NCBI RefSeq assembly: GCF_004339085.1
Contig: NZ_SMFX01000001.1
Coordinates: 2,542,073 to 2,582,072 of the forward strand
From: Thiogranum longum
GTDB taxonomy: Bacteria > Pseudomonadota > Gammaproteobacteria > DSM-19610
Direction: 5' to 3'
DNA length: 40,000 nt
The notes under the pieces were generated by a model. That model was not told where the DNA came from, did no database searches, and saw only the letters and a program-made list of their open reading frames with translations. A program made the position numbers and the translations under genes. Of this stretch, positions 19,287-27,289 are shown piece after piece; position 1 is the stretch's first letter; each line of letters begins with the position of its first letter.

Positions 19287-20407
19287 GTACCCTGCTGGAC
19301 AGCGCCCGTGAAGACGCAAGCCGCCGTGACTGGCAGCACTTGCTGCACATCGATGCGGTCTTGTTGTTTGCCCTGTTCGCGACGTCTGCTCTCGGCCTGT
19401 TTGTCCTGTACAGCGCCGGCGGGCAGGATCAGTCCATATTGACCCGCCAGCTGGTACGTCTCGGTATCGCCTTTGGCGCCATGGTGCTGGTTGCACAATT
19501 GCGTCCACAATGGCTGCAGCGCTGGACACCCTGGCTCTACAGCCTGGGTATCGTGCTGCTGGTTGCAGTGCTGGTAATGGGGGACGTCGGCAAGGGTGCG
19601 CAGCGCTGGCTGGATCTCGGTTTTGTCCGCTTCCAGCCTTCAGAAATGATGAAACTCGCTGTTCCAATGATGGTCGCCTGGTACCTGGCCGACAAGCGCC
19701 TGCCGCCAACAGGATGGCGGCTGGTGACTGCCGGAGCACTGATTGTAGTGCCCGTGCTACTGATTGCCCGTCAACCGGATCTCGGCACATCACTGCTAAT
19801 CGGCAGCGCCGGTTTCTTTGTATTGTTCCTGGCGGGCCTGTCATGGCGCCTGCTGGGCGGACTGGCCTTGCTGGGCGCCGCCGGAGCACCGGTGCTATGG
19901 CATTTCATGCACGACTACCAGCGCCAGCGGGTAATCACCTTTCTCAACCCGGAACAGGACCCGCTGGGCACCGGTTACCATATTATCCAGTCGAAAATAG
20001 CCATAGGCTCCGGCGGTGTATTCGGCAAAGGCTGGCTGAACGGAACCCAGGCACATCTCGAATTTCTGCCTGAACGCACTACGGATTTTATTTTTGCTGT
20101 ACTGGGAGAAGAATTCGGCCTGTTTGGCATCATTGTACTATTGGTACTGTATGCCTTTATTATCGTGCGCAGCCTGCACATCGCAACCCAGGCCCAGGAT
20201 ACTTTTGGCCGCCTGCTGGCCGGCAGTCTGGCCATGACATTCTTTATCTATATTATCGTCAATACCGGCATGGTCACCGGCTTGCTACCGGTCGTTGGCC
20301 TGCCACTTCCACTCATCAGCTATGGCGGAACATCAATGGTGACCCTGATGGCAGGTTTCGGTATCCTGATGTCCATACACACGCATAGAAAGCTGCTACC
20401 AACCTAG
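19283..20407 (+). CDS. rodA: SEDS peptidoglycan glycosyltransferase RodA
   Basis: 374 residues with about ten membrane helices. SEDS-family sequences are visible: RWLDLGFVRFQPSEMMKLA, a putative catalytic Asp268 in LPERTTDFIFAVLGEE, and the C-terminal GLPLPLISYGGTSM motif. RodA polymerises lipid II glycan strands and works with PBP2 for cell elongation. The start overlaps the mrdA stop by 4 bp (ATGA). Confidence 0.97.
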   Translation: MSTLLDSAREDASRRDWQHLLHIDAVLLFALFATSALGLFVLYSAGGQDQSILTRQLVRLGIAFGAMVLVAQLRPQWLQRWTPWLYSLGIVLLVAVLVMGDVGKGAQRWLDLGFVRFQPSEMMKLAVPMMVAWYLADKRLPPTGWRLVTAGALIVVPVLLIARQPDLGTSLLIGSAGFFVLFLAGLSWRLLGGLALLGAAGAPVLWHFMHDYQRQRVITFLNPEQDPLGTGYHIIQSKIAIGSGGVFGKGWLNGTQAHLEFLPERTTDFIFAVLGEEFGLFGIIVLLVLYAFIIVRSLHIATQAQDTFGRLLAGSLAMTFFIYIIVNTGMVTGLLPVVGLPLPLISYGGTSMVTLMAGFGILMSIHTHRKLLPT

Positions 20408-20416
20408 GAAAATACT

Positions 20417-21415
20417 GTGTCATTACGGAAGCTGTTACTGAACACCCTGATCATACTGCTGAGCGGCCTGGCGCCCGTGCTGTCAGCGGCAGGAGACTTC
20501 ACTCACAATACGCGCACCCAGGCCTTTATCGATGACATGGTAAAGAAACACGGCTTTGACCGCGCCAAACTGAAGTCACTGTTCGATGAAGCCCAGAAAC
20601 GCGAGGATATCCTGGAAGCCATTGCCCGACCTGCGGAAAAAACCAAGCCATGGCACGAGTACCGCCAGATTTTCCTTACCCCGGACCGCATTCGCGGTGG
20701 TGCGAAGTTCTGGCGTGAACACGCTACTGTACTCGAACGTGCCGCTAAAAAATTGCAAGTGGATCCGGCTGTCGTGGTTGCCATCATCGGTGTCGAAACC
20801 CGCTACGGCAAGCACACCGGTGGTTACCGGGTGCTGGACGCCCTGTCTACACTGGCGTTTGCCTACCCGCCACGCAGTAAGTTTTTCCGTTCGGAACTTG
20901 AGCAATTCCTGATTCTTGCACAAGAGGAAAAGGTCGACCTGCGTACTGCCAGGGGCTCTTATGCCGGCGCCATGGGCTACGGACAATTCATTCCTTCCAG
21001 CTACCGCAACTACGCCATCGACTTCGACAAGGATGGCCGACGTGACCTGTGGGGAAATATTGACGATATCATCGGCAGTGTTGCCAACTACTTCCACCGC
21101 CATGGCTGGCAGCCCGGGGAACCGGTTGCCAATCGTGTCACGCAGGGAAATGTACCGGCATCACTGGTTTCAGACAACAGCAAACCTGACAAGACGGCCG
21201 GTGAGCTCGCGGCACTGGGTATTCGTACCACACCGCCTCTTTCCACCCATCAACCGGTGGCTGTACTTGAACTGCAACAGCGCACGGGGCCTGAATACTG
21301 GCTGACCAGCAAGAATTTCTATGTCATTACGCGTTACAATCGCAGTCCACTCTACGCCATGTCGGTTTACCAGCTCAGTGAAGCCATACGGGATGCCTAC
21401 CAGAAAGATCCATAA
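20417..21415 (+). CDS. mltB: Lytic murein transglycosylase B
   Basis: 332 residues from GTG 20417, with an AGGAA ribosome site 6 nt upstream. The N-terminal signal (LLLNTLIILLSGLAPVLSA) has no lipobox cysteine, so it looks like a soluble periplasmic version rather than a lipoprotein. The catalytic glutamate is Glu127 in GVETRYG, and the family sequences GSYAGAMGYGQFIPSSYRNYA and NYFHRHGW are present. It cleaves glycan strands to leave 1,6-anhydro ends. It lies 9 bp after rodA and overlaps rlpA. Confidence 0.95.
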   Translation: MSLRKLLLNTLIILLSGLAPVLSAAGDFTHNTRTQAFIDDMVKKHGFDRAKLKSLFDEAQKREDILEAIARPAEKTKPWHEYRQIFLTPDRIRGGAKFWREHATVLERAAKKLQVDPAVVVAIIGVETRYGKHTGGYRVLDALSTLAFAYPPRSKFFRSELEQFLILAQEEKVDLRTARGSYAGAMGYGQFIPSSYRNYAIDFDKDGRRDLWGNIDDIIGSVANYFHRHGWQPGEPVANRVTQGNVPASLVSDNSKPDKTAGELAALGIRTTPPLSTHQPVAVLELQQRTGPEYWLTSKNFYVITRYNRSPLYAMSVYQLSEAIRDAYQKDP

Positions 21416-22283
21416 CAGGGTCATACCCACCTGCTCCGTGCTGGCGCTGGCCGGACTTGGCTTTGTGCTGTCATCCTGTTCCTCGACAGGAGGGGGGCGC
21501 TACAGCCAGCGTCACGACAGCGCACCGGATCGCCTTGTTGACGTATCCCAGGTTGCCAATGCTGTTCCACGGGCAGAACCCAGAAGCCGCTACGGCAACC
21601 CGGCCTCCTACGTGGTGCGCGGCCGGCGTTACCACACACTGACAGACAGCCGTGGCTACCGGGAGCGTGGCGTTGCCTCCTGGTATGGCACCAAGTTTCA
21701 TGGTCACCGTACTTCCAGCGGTGAAAGTTACGACATGTATGCCATGTCGGCAGCACACAAATCGCTGCCACTACCGACCTACGCCCGGGTAACCAACCTG
21801 CGTAACGGAAAATCAGTGGTGGTGAAAATCAATGACCGCGGCCCATTCCACGACAATCGTCTTATTGACCTGTCCTATGCAGCTGCCAGCCAGCTGGGCA
21901 TCCTGGGCGAAGGTACCGGCCTGGTTGAAGTGGAATCCATTAACCCCGACCAACCGGCTCAACATACCCGGCCAACCGGGAATCTCGCCAGCAAACCAAA
22001 AACCCATACCCGCACTGTCAAGCAAGCAGGCGCCGGTACCCATAAACCCCTGCTGTACCTGCAAGTCGGTGCCTTCCTGAGCCGTGATAATGCCGAACGA
22101 CTGAAACGTCGCCTCATAGCGACAACGTCTCCTGAAAAACTTCACATCAGTGAAGGAAACGCTAACCACCAACACATATACCGGGTACGTATAGGCCCAC
22201 TTGACTCTGTCGAAAGCGCTGACCAACTGACGCAAAGTCTGCAACAGCACGGCATAGAATCACCCCGCGTTATCATCGACTAG
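21393..22283 (+). CDS. rlpA: Septal-ring lytic transglycosylase RlpA (lipoprotein, SPOR domain)
   Basis: 296 residues from ATG 21393. This start gives a clean lipoprotein signal (MPTRK..., lipobox LSSC, lipidated Cys29) and overlaps the mltB end by 23 bp. The frame extends upstream to 21321, but that part is inside mltB and has no signal. The RlpA double-psi beta-barrel runs from about residue 96 to 175 (GVASWYGTKFHGHRTSSGE, KINDRGPFHDNRLIDLSYAA). A C-terminal SPOR domain (YLQVGAFLSRDNAERLKRRL) should bind denuded glycan at the septum. In Pseudomonas, RlpA cleaves such glycan for daughter-cell separation; the same role is inferred here. Confidence 0.92.
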   Translation: MPTRKIHNRVIPTCSVLALAGLGFVLSSCSSTGGGRYSQRHDSAPDRLVDVSQVANAVPRAEPRSRYGNPASYVVRGRRYHTLTDSRGYRERGVASWYGTKFHGHRTSSGESYDMYAMSAAHKSLPLPTYARVTNLRNGKSVVVKINDRGPFHDNRLIDLSYAAASQLGILGEGTGLVEVESINPDQPAQHTRPTGNLASKPKTHTRTVKQAGAGTHKPLLYLQVGAFLSRDNAERLKRRLIATTSPEKLHISEGNANHQHIYRVRIGPLDSVESADQLTQSLQQHGIESPRVIID

Positions 22284-22298
22284 ACATTGAAAATCCCC

Positions 22299-22328
22299 CT
22301 TCAAGCGCACACAATGCGGCACTTGAAG
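22299..22328 (+). repeat. Imperfect inverted repeat before dacA
   Basis: Arms CTTCAAGCGC and GCACTTGAAG pair over 10 bp with one mismatch, around a 10-nt loop. It lies in the 62-bp rlpA-dacA gap with no T-run after it, so it is more likely an RNA processing or stability element than a terminator. Confidence 0.4.
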
Positions 22329-22345
22329 CGACCACAGGAAAATAC

Positions 22346-23488
22346 ATGAACCACAAGCTGCTGCCCTCATTCTTGCTGACCCTGCTATTGCTGACCAGCA
22401 GCCTTCTACATGCAGCAACACCGGTCCCCAAAGCTCCCTCAGTAGGGGCCAAAGGCTACCTGGTCGAAGACTTCCATAGCGGTCAGACCATTGCAGAAAA
22501 AAATGCCGATCAGCGACTGGAGCCGGCGAGCATTACCAAGCTGATGAGTGCCTATGTCATTTTCAGTGAAATTCGAAACGGCACGCTGGCGCTGGAAGAC
22601 AAGGTACGAATAAGCAAAAAAGCATGGCGCACCGAAGGCTCGCGTATGTTTGTCGAGGTCAATACCCAGGTCAGTGTTGCCGACCTGCTCAAGGGCATGA
22701 TTATCCAGTCTGGCAATGATGCTACAGTGGCCCTGGCCGAACAGGTGGCCGGAACAGAGGAAGGCTTCGCCTCCCTGATGAACCACTATGCCCAGAAACT
22801 GGGTTTGCGTAACAGCCACTTTGTCAACAGCACCGGCCTTCCCCACAAGGATCACTACACCACGGCACGTGATATCGCTCGTATTGCCCGTGCGCTGATT
22901 GCGGAGTTCCCCGAGTATTACCAGTGGTACTCGGAGCGAAGCTTCACCTACAACGGCATTACCCAGTACAACCGCAACAAGTTACTGTGGCGCGATGAGT
23001 CGGTCGACGGTCTGAAGACCGGCCACACCGATTCAGCCGGCTACTGCCTCGTTACCTCGGCCGAGCGTGATGGCATGCGCCTTATCAGTGTGGTTCTGGG
23101 CACCAAAAGCGAAGAGGCCCGCGCCGATGCCAGCCAGGCATTGCTTAATTATGGTTTCCGCTTTTTCGAAACCCACAAGCTTTACGACAGCGGCAGCAAG
23201 CTTGCCAGCACCCGCGTCTGGAAAGGTACTGTCGACACGGTAGACCTGGGACTGACAGACACCCTGTACGTTACCGTGCCACGTGGCGAGTACAAGAACC
23301 TCGATGCCTCGATACAGTTACAGGAACAAATCATCGCACCTGTATCAAAAGGCCAGGTACTGGGTCGGGTAGTGATACGTCTTGGCGATCAGGCCATCAC
23401 GGAGAAAGACCTGACGGCGTTGAATGACGTCGCCGAAGGCAACTTCTGGCAACGCATCGTCGACGAAGCATTGCTGTATTTCGAGTAA
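22346..23488 (+). CDS. dacA: D-alanyl-D-alanine carboxypeptidase (PBP5/6 family)
   Basis: 380 residues with an N-terminal signal peptide (LLPSFLLTLLLLTSSLLHAA). The class C low-molecular-mass PBP motifs are Ser62-I-T-Lys65, Ser122-G-Asn124 and Lys224-T-Gly226. The C-terminal domain ends in an amphipathic segment (FWQRIVDEALLYFE), the usual peripheral membrane anchor. It trims the terminal D-Ala from stem peptides in the periplasm. ATG 22346 has an AGGAAA ribosome site. The transaminase gene follows after 10 bp. Confidence 0.95.
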   Translation: MNHKLLPSFLLTLLLLTSSLLHAATPVPKAPSVGAKGYLVEDFHSGQTIAEKNADQRLEPASITKLMSAYVIFSEIRNGTLALEDKVRISKKAWRTEGSRMFVEVNTQVSVADLLKGMIIQSGNDATVALAEQVAGTEEGFASLMNHYAQKLGLRNSHFVNSTGLPHKDHYTTARDIARIARALIAEFPEYYQWYSERSFTYNGITQYNRNKLLWRDESVDGLKTGHTDSAGYCLVTSAERDGMRLISVVLGTKSEEARADASQALLNYGFRFFETHKLYDSGSKLASTRVWKGTVDTVDLGLTDTLYVTVPRGEYKNLDASIQLQEQIIAPVSKGQVLGRVVIRLGDQAITEKDLTALNDVAEGNFWQRIVDEALLYFE

Positions 23489-23498
23489 TCCGACGGAT

Positions 23499-24377
23499 AT
23501 GAGCACCGTCTATCTGAATGGCCGTTTCATGCCGATTGAGGAAGCCTGTGTTTCGGTCACCGACCGGGGCTTTCTGTTTGGTGATGGCGTCTATGAAGTC
23601 ATACCCGCCTACGGTGGCCGCTTGTTTCGCCTGCCACATCACCTGCAACGGCTGCAGGACAGCCTTGATGGCATCAAACTGTCAAATCCGCTTAGCGAAC
23701 TGGAGTGGATGGAACTGCTGGAAAATCTGCTACAGAAAAATCAACACCGCGCAGGGGTCAACAATGACCAGTCCGTCTACCTGCAAATCACGCGGGGCAC
23801 ATCAAGCAAACGCGACCACAACTTTCCGGCTGAAATACATCATACTGTGTATGCCTGCAGTAACCCTATTCCGGAACCTGACCCGACCATTGAGCATAAC
23901 GGTGTAGCCGCCATCACCCTCGACGATATCCGCTGGTCATGGTGCAACATAAAAGCCATCACACTGCTACCCAATGTCCTGTTACGTCAGCAGGCCGGTG
24001 AGCGCGGTGCCGCAGAGGCTATTCTGATACGGGATGGCTACGCGATAGAGGCTTCTTCCAGTAATATTTTCATCGTACGCGATGGAAATATTATCACACC
24101 ACCCAATAGCCCCGTGATGTTGCCCGGAATAACCCGTGACCTGGTACTTGAGCTTGCCGAACAACAGGGTCACGCATACCGGGAAGACAATATCACCGAA
24201 GAGGCATTACACAGCGCAGACGAAATATGGATCACCAGCTCAACCCGGGAAATCGTACCGGTCACCCGGCTGGACGACGCACCTGTCGGTAATGGCTTAC
24301 CGGGGCCGGTATGGAAAACCATGCTGGCGCACTACCGGCGATACAAGGATGCCGTTCGCCTGGGCAATGCAGGGTAA
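23499..24377 (+). CDS. D-amino-acid transaminase (class IV PLP enzyme)
   Basis: 292 residues from ATG 23499 (MSTVYLNGRFMPIEEACVSV). The frame is open back to 23424, but the extra part lies inside dacA. It is a fold-type IV aminotransferase: VTDRGFLFGDGVYEV near the start, PLP lysine Lys152 in NIKAITLLPNV, and EASSSNIFIVRDG. The EIWITSSTREIVPV segment points to the D-alanine transaminase branch (dat), although a branched-chain enzyme cannot be excluded. It would interconvert D-Ala and D-Glu with their keto acids, which fits its position after dacA. In many gammaproteobacteria this gene precedes ybeD-lipB, but here it meets sulA head to head. Confidence 0.88.
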   Translation: MSTVYLNGRFMPIEEACVSVTDRGFLFGDGVYEVIPAYGGRLFRLPHHLQRLQDSLDGIKLSNPLSELEWMELLENLLQKNQHRAGVNNDQSVYLQITRGTSSKRDHNFPAEIHHTVYACSNPIPEPDPTIEHNGVAAITLDDIRWSWCNIKAITLLPNVLLRQQAGERGAAEAILIRDGYAIEASSSNIFIVRDGNIITPPNSPVMLPGITRDLVLELAEQQGHAYREDNITEEALHSADEIWITSSTREIVPVTRLDDAPVGNGLPGPVWKTMLAHYRRYKDAVRLGNAG

Positions 24378-24411
24378 AAAGCAAAATCCTGTAACCCGCA
24401 ATAAACCAGTC

Positions 24412-24555
24412 CGGCACTACGACTGAAAGCCCGAGTGACTGCCATGCCTGCATACCACCACGGTAGTAACTGATTTTATCCGCAGGATAACCAGGGGTGA
24501 GCAGGTTTTTAATGGCCCGGGGAGACTGACCGCACCACATGCCGTTACACCACAT
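24412..24555 (-). pseudogene. 3' remnant of a rhodanese-like domain gene
   Basis: Reading the minus strand from 24555 gives [19 protein letters not shown], followed by GYPADKISYYRGGMQAWQSLGL. This is the C-terminal half of a single-domain rhodanese, including the active-site-loop cysteine (CNGMWCGQS). The upstream half is missing: in this frame the sequence before it is only a shadow of sulA, and the first residues overlap the last codons of sulA. It looks like a gene truncated by a deletion that joined it to sulA. Downstream the frame runs on into the antisense of the transaminase gene, with no family match. Confidence 0.7.
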
Positions 24556-25051
24556 ATTGTCTGCCATGCGACCTGGAGTAGAACAGAAAGCCCGGCGTAC
24601 CACCCGCTTCAGCCGCCAATTGCAGACGTTCCAGGCATCTATTGTCATCAAGAACCGGCCAGGCCAGCACGGCACTGCACTTGCCCGAACTCAACGCTTG
24701 TTCTACCAGCTGCAAACTTTGCTGGTGCGTTTTAGGATAAATCCGCAAGACCCGCGAAAGATCAATACCCGCCTCCGACAGTAGTTTGGTATCCGCCAGT
24801 CGGGGTGGCGCAATCCAGCAAATCCACCGGTTCTCATTCAAACCGGGTTGTGAGAGCTCCTTCATAAGCCGGCTCAGAACACTGAGACTCTGCTGCATTG
24901 TGTTTATCGTGGTTTTCGCAGTACGAGGCGAGACACTTTGCGGCAGTTCCGTATCCCGCGCCTGAAGATGGCAACCCTGATCACTAAACTGTATCGGGAT
25001 TTGAGTGGGATGCCAGGTCCCGGCACATTGTGAAGACGGGCCGTTATTCAC
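24545..25051 (-). CDS. sulA: SOS cell-division inhibitor SulA
   Basis: 168 residues from GTG 25051, overlapping the lexA stop (GTGA). The SulA fold sequence is recognisable from about residue 75 on: [51 protein letters not shown] and [15 protein letters not shown]. SulA blocks FtsZ polymerisation after DNA damage. The lexA-sulA operon layout is known from Pseudomonas and fits SOS control from the lexA promoter. The last few codons (RSHGRQYVV) run into a rhodanese gene remnant, so the native C-terminus may have been altered. Confidence 0.8.
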   Translation of the reverse strand: MNNGPSSQCAGTWHPTQIPIQFSDQGCHLQARDTELPQSVSPRTAKTTINTMQQSLSVLSRLMKELSQPGLNENRWICWIAPPRLADTKLLSEAGIDLSRVLRIYPKTHQQSLQLVEQALSSGKCSAVLAWPVLDDNRCLERLQLAAEAGGTPGFLFYSRSHGRQYVV

Positions 25052-25659
25052 AGGGACTGGTTACGCAAAATGCCGACACCCAGACCTTCGATCTCCAGTT
25101 GCTGCTTTCGCAGATCGACCCGGATAGGCTCAAACTCTTCGTTTTCAGGTGACAGGTAGACAATCGAGCCGCGTTTACGGAAACGCTTTACTGTCACCTC
25201 GTCATCAAGGCGCGCCACCACTACCTGACCGTTTTCCGCCTGGCGGGTGCGATGAACGGCCAGCAGGTCGCCGTCCATAATACCGATGTCGCGCATACTC
25301 ATCCCTTTAACCCGTAGCAGGTAATGGGCACGCGGATGAAACAGTGCAGGATCAACCGGGTAATAATCTTCGACATGCTCTTCGGCCAGAATCGGCTCGC
25401 CGGCAGCCACACGCCCCACAACCGGGATACCTTCCTCTTCCTCCACTTCTTCAAGCAGGCGAATCCCGCGCGAAGAGCCCGCCAGTAACTCGATATAACC
25501 CTTGCGCTCCAGCGCCCGCAAATGCTCCTCTGCCGCATTCGGTGAACGAAAACCAAAGGCCCGGGCAATCTCGGCCCGGGTAGGCGGATAGCCCTCGTCA
25601 TAGATACAATCCCGAATCAGCGTCAAAATCTCGGCTTGCCGGGGAGTCAGATCGTCCAT
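25048..25659 (-). CDS. lexA: LexA repressor
   Basis: 203 residues from ATG 25659 ([15 protein letters not shown]), with AGGTGG upstream as ribosome site. An upstream in-frame start (25734) would put the operator inside the coding region and is rejected. The winged helix-turn-helix includes [26 protein letters not shown]. The self-cleavage site is Ala86-Gly87 (VGRVAAGEP), with catalytic dyad Ser121 (KGMSM) and Lys158 (VTVKRF). RecA-stimulated cleavage would release lexA-sulA and other SOS genes. Confidence 0.97.
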   Translation of the reverse strand: MDDLTPRQAEILTLIRDCIYDEGYPPTRAEIARAFGFRSPNAAEEHLRALERKGYIELLAGSSRGIRLLEEVEEEEGIPVVGRVAAGEPILAEEHVEDYYPVDPALFHPRAHYLLRVKGMSMRDIGIMDGDLLAVHRTRQAENGQVVVARLDDEVTVKRFRKRGSIVYLSPENEEFEPIRVDLRKQQLEIEGLGVGILRNQSL

Positions 25660-25690
25660 TGCACCACCTGCTGTGTTTTTATCCAGTGTA

Positions 25691-25723
25691 CTGGAATTAT
25701 ATACAGGTATTCTGAGGATGCAA
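25691..25723 (-). promoter_or_regulatory. lexA promoter with overlapping LexA box
   Basis: The plus strand reads CTGGAATTATATACAG at 25691-25706. This is a LexA box (CTGT-N8-ACAG) with one mismatch in one half-site. On the minus strand the box covers a perfect TATAAT (25696-25701), with TTGCAT (25718-25723) 16 bp upstream. LexA binding would therefore block its own promoter, the classic autoregulation. Confidence 0.85.
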
Positions 25724-25848
25724 GTTACGTGCACTGTCTTCCGGCCAGGTTATGCTTCGCGGCTTTCAGACATCCCGAAAGGCGGATAAAATACCGTGAT
25801 AGCGTTAGACTGGCCGCATAACCCGCCAAACCAGGGAGTACCTCGCCA

Positions 25849-26109
25849 ATGAAAAAACTGAAACATGAATCAGAACTGGTCAAGGAAGCCATACTTGCCG
25901 GCATGAAATATGGCGAAGAACGCGGCGTGGTCGAGTTTGAAGCCACTGATTCAGCACATGAAAAGATCGAGTACATCTACCGTCTGCTGGTACACGACAA
26001 GCTGATACAGCCGCTGCCCGAGGACCAGATATCGCAAAAATCCATGCGCCACCGGCTGGCGATCTGGATGTCCAGACAGCTGCCGAAAGACCACCCACTG
26101 CTAAAATAA
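25849..26109 (+). CDS. Small conserved protein, DUF5062-like
   Basis: 86 residues, charged, cytoplasmic, without signal or membrane segment. The sequence MKKLKHESELVKEAILAGMKYGEERGVVEF...HDKLIQPLPEDQ...RHRLAIWMSRQLPKDHPLLK resembles the small proteins grouped as DUF5062; I recall this from family knowledge and could not search. Function unknown. It has a GGGAG ribosome site 10 nt before ATG 25849. It is divergent from lexA and 82 bp before the efflux adaptor, so may be read through into that operon. Confidence 0.75.
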   Translation: MKKLKHESELVKEAILAGMKYGEERGVVEFEATDSAHEKIEYIYRLLVHDKLIQPLPEDQISQKSMRHRLAIWMSRQLPKDHPLLK

Positions 26110-26123
26110 AACGCACTATTTTA
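26102..26123. promoter_or_regulatory. AT-only inverted repeat upstream of efflux operon
   Basis: TAAAATA (26102-26108) and TATTTTA (26117-26123) are exact complements 8 bp apart, overlapping the stop codon of the small gene. It could be an operator for the efflux genes, but no regulator gene is adjacent. Confidence 0.3.
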
Positions 26124-26191
26124 TTCAGGCATAACGAATCTTTGTTACAGTTTGCGGTCTGTACATTGACGCAACCCGGGGAAACTGTTTC

Positions 26192-27289
26192 GTGACCAAA
26201 CGCCTGATTCTGGTAGTACTGTTGCTGATTGTCATTTTCGGCGGGATTTTCGGCTGGAAGTATTACAGCGGCATGAAAATGGCCACAATGATGTCACAGC
26301 CGCCTCCACCGGCCGTCATTGCATCCGCAGAAGTCAAAGCCGAAAGCTGGCAGCCTTACCTGCACGCCGTCGGAAGCGTGACTGCGACACAGGGCGTTTT
26401 CGTGACCACCGAGGTTGCCGGTCAGGTGCACGAGATTGTTGCAACGTCCGGCCAGAAAGTGAAAGCCGGCGACGTACTGCTGCGGCTGGATGACAGCGTT
26501 GACAAGGCCGACCTGGATGGCCTTGTCGCACAACGCACGCTGGCCAAACTTCAGTTCGAACGGGCCCGCAAGCTGCTCAAGGATAAATCGGTATCACGTT
26601 CCGACTATGATGCGTCTCGCGCCAACCTCGATAGCGCTGAAGCTGCCGTGGCCGCCAAACGTGCCCTGATCAGCAAGAAAACCATTCATGCGCCGTTCAG
26701 CGGACAACTTGGTATCGCCGACATCAACCTCGGGCAATACCTTTCACCCGGTGATGCCATCGTACCGCTTCAGTCACTGGACCCTGTCTATGTCGACTAC
26801 AACCTGCCGGAGCGCTACCTGCCGCAGGTGCACGTCGGGCAATCGGTGATCATCGACGTGCAGGCCTGGCCTGGCCGCCATTTCGAAGGCCGCATCAGCG
26901 CAATCAACCCCGGCGTCGATACCGGCACGCGCACCCTGCGCCTGCGTGCAACACTGGACAACCCGGAACGCCTGTTACGCCCCGGCATGTTTGCCGAAGT
27001 CAGTACCGTACTGCCGTTGCGTGACAACATCCTTACACTGCCGCGTACGGCGGTGACCTATAACCCCTATGGCGAACTGGTGTTCGTCATACAGAAAACG
27101 GACAAAGGCATGACCGTACTGAACCGCCCGGTCAAAACCGGTGAAGTGCGCGAAGGCCGCGTGGAAATCATCGAAGGCCTGAAGGCCGGGGACCTGGTGG
27201 TGTCGGCCGGTCACAACAAACTGCGCAATGGCCAACCGGTTACGATCGATAACAGCGTGCAACTCGACGGCAAGGCCGATGGCGGATGA
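26192..27289 (+). CDS. RND efflux periplasmic adaptor (membrane-fusion) subunit
   Basis: 365 residues from GTG 26192. One N-terminal helix (LILVVLLLIVIFGGIFGWKYYSG) anchors or exports it; no lipobox cysteine is seen. The AcrA/MexH-type plan follows: lipoyl half-motifs (GQVHEIVATSGQKVKAGDVLLRLD and KTIHAPFSGQLGIADINLGQY, positions about 68-92 and 160-185), a short hairpin coiled coil between them, then beta-barrel and membrane-proximal domains. It would couple the RND permease to an outer-membrane channel. The stop overlaps the permease start by 4 bp (ATGA). No TolC-type gene or local repressor is in the window. Confidence 0.93.
   Translation: MTKRLILVVLLLIVIFGGIFGWKYYSGMKMATMMSQPPPPAVIASAEVKAESWQPYLHAVGSVTATQGVFVTTEVAGQVHEIVATSGQKVKAGDVLLRLDDSVDKADLDGLVAQRTLAKLQFERARKLLKDKSVSRSDYDASRANLDSAEAAVAAKRALISKKTIHAPFSGQLGIADINLGQYLSPGDAIVPLQSLDPVYVDYNLPERYLPQVHVGQSVIIDVQAWPGRHFEGRISAINPGVDTGTRTLRLRATLDNPERLLRPGMFAEVSTVLPLRDNILTLPRTAVTYNPYGELVFVIQKTDKGMTVLNRPVKTGEVREGRVEIIEGLKAGDLVVSAGHNKLRNGQPVTIDNSVQLDGKADGG

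Noticed and set aside
24262-24411. Continuation of the rhodanese frame as an intact gene
   Set aside because: After the rhodanese similarity ends the frame is only the antisense of the transaminase gene, and the N-terminal half is missing.
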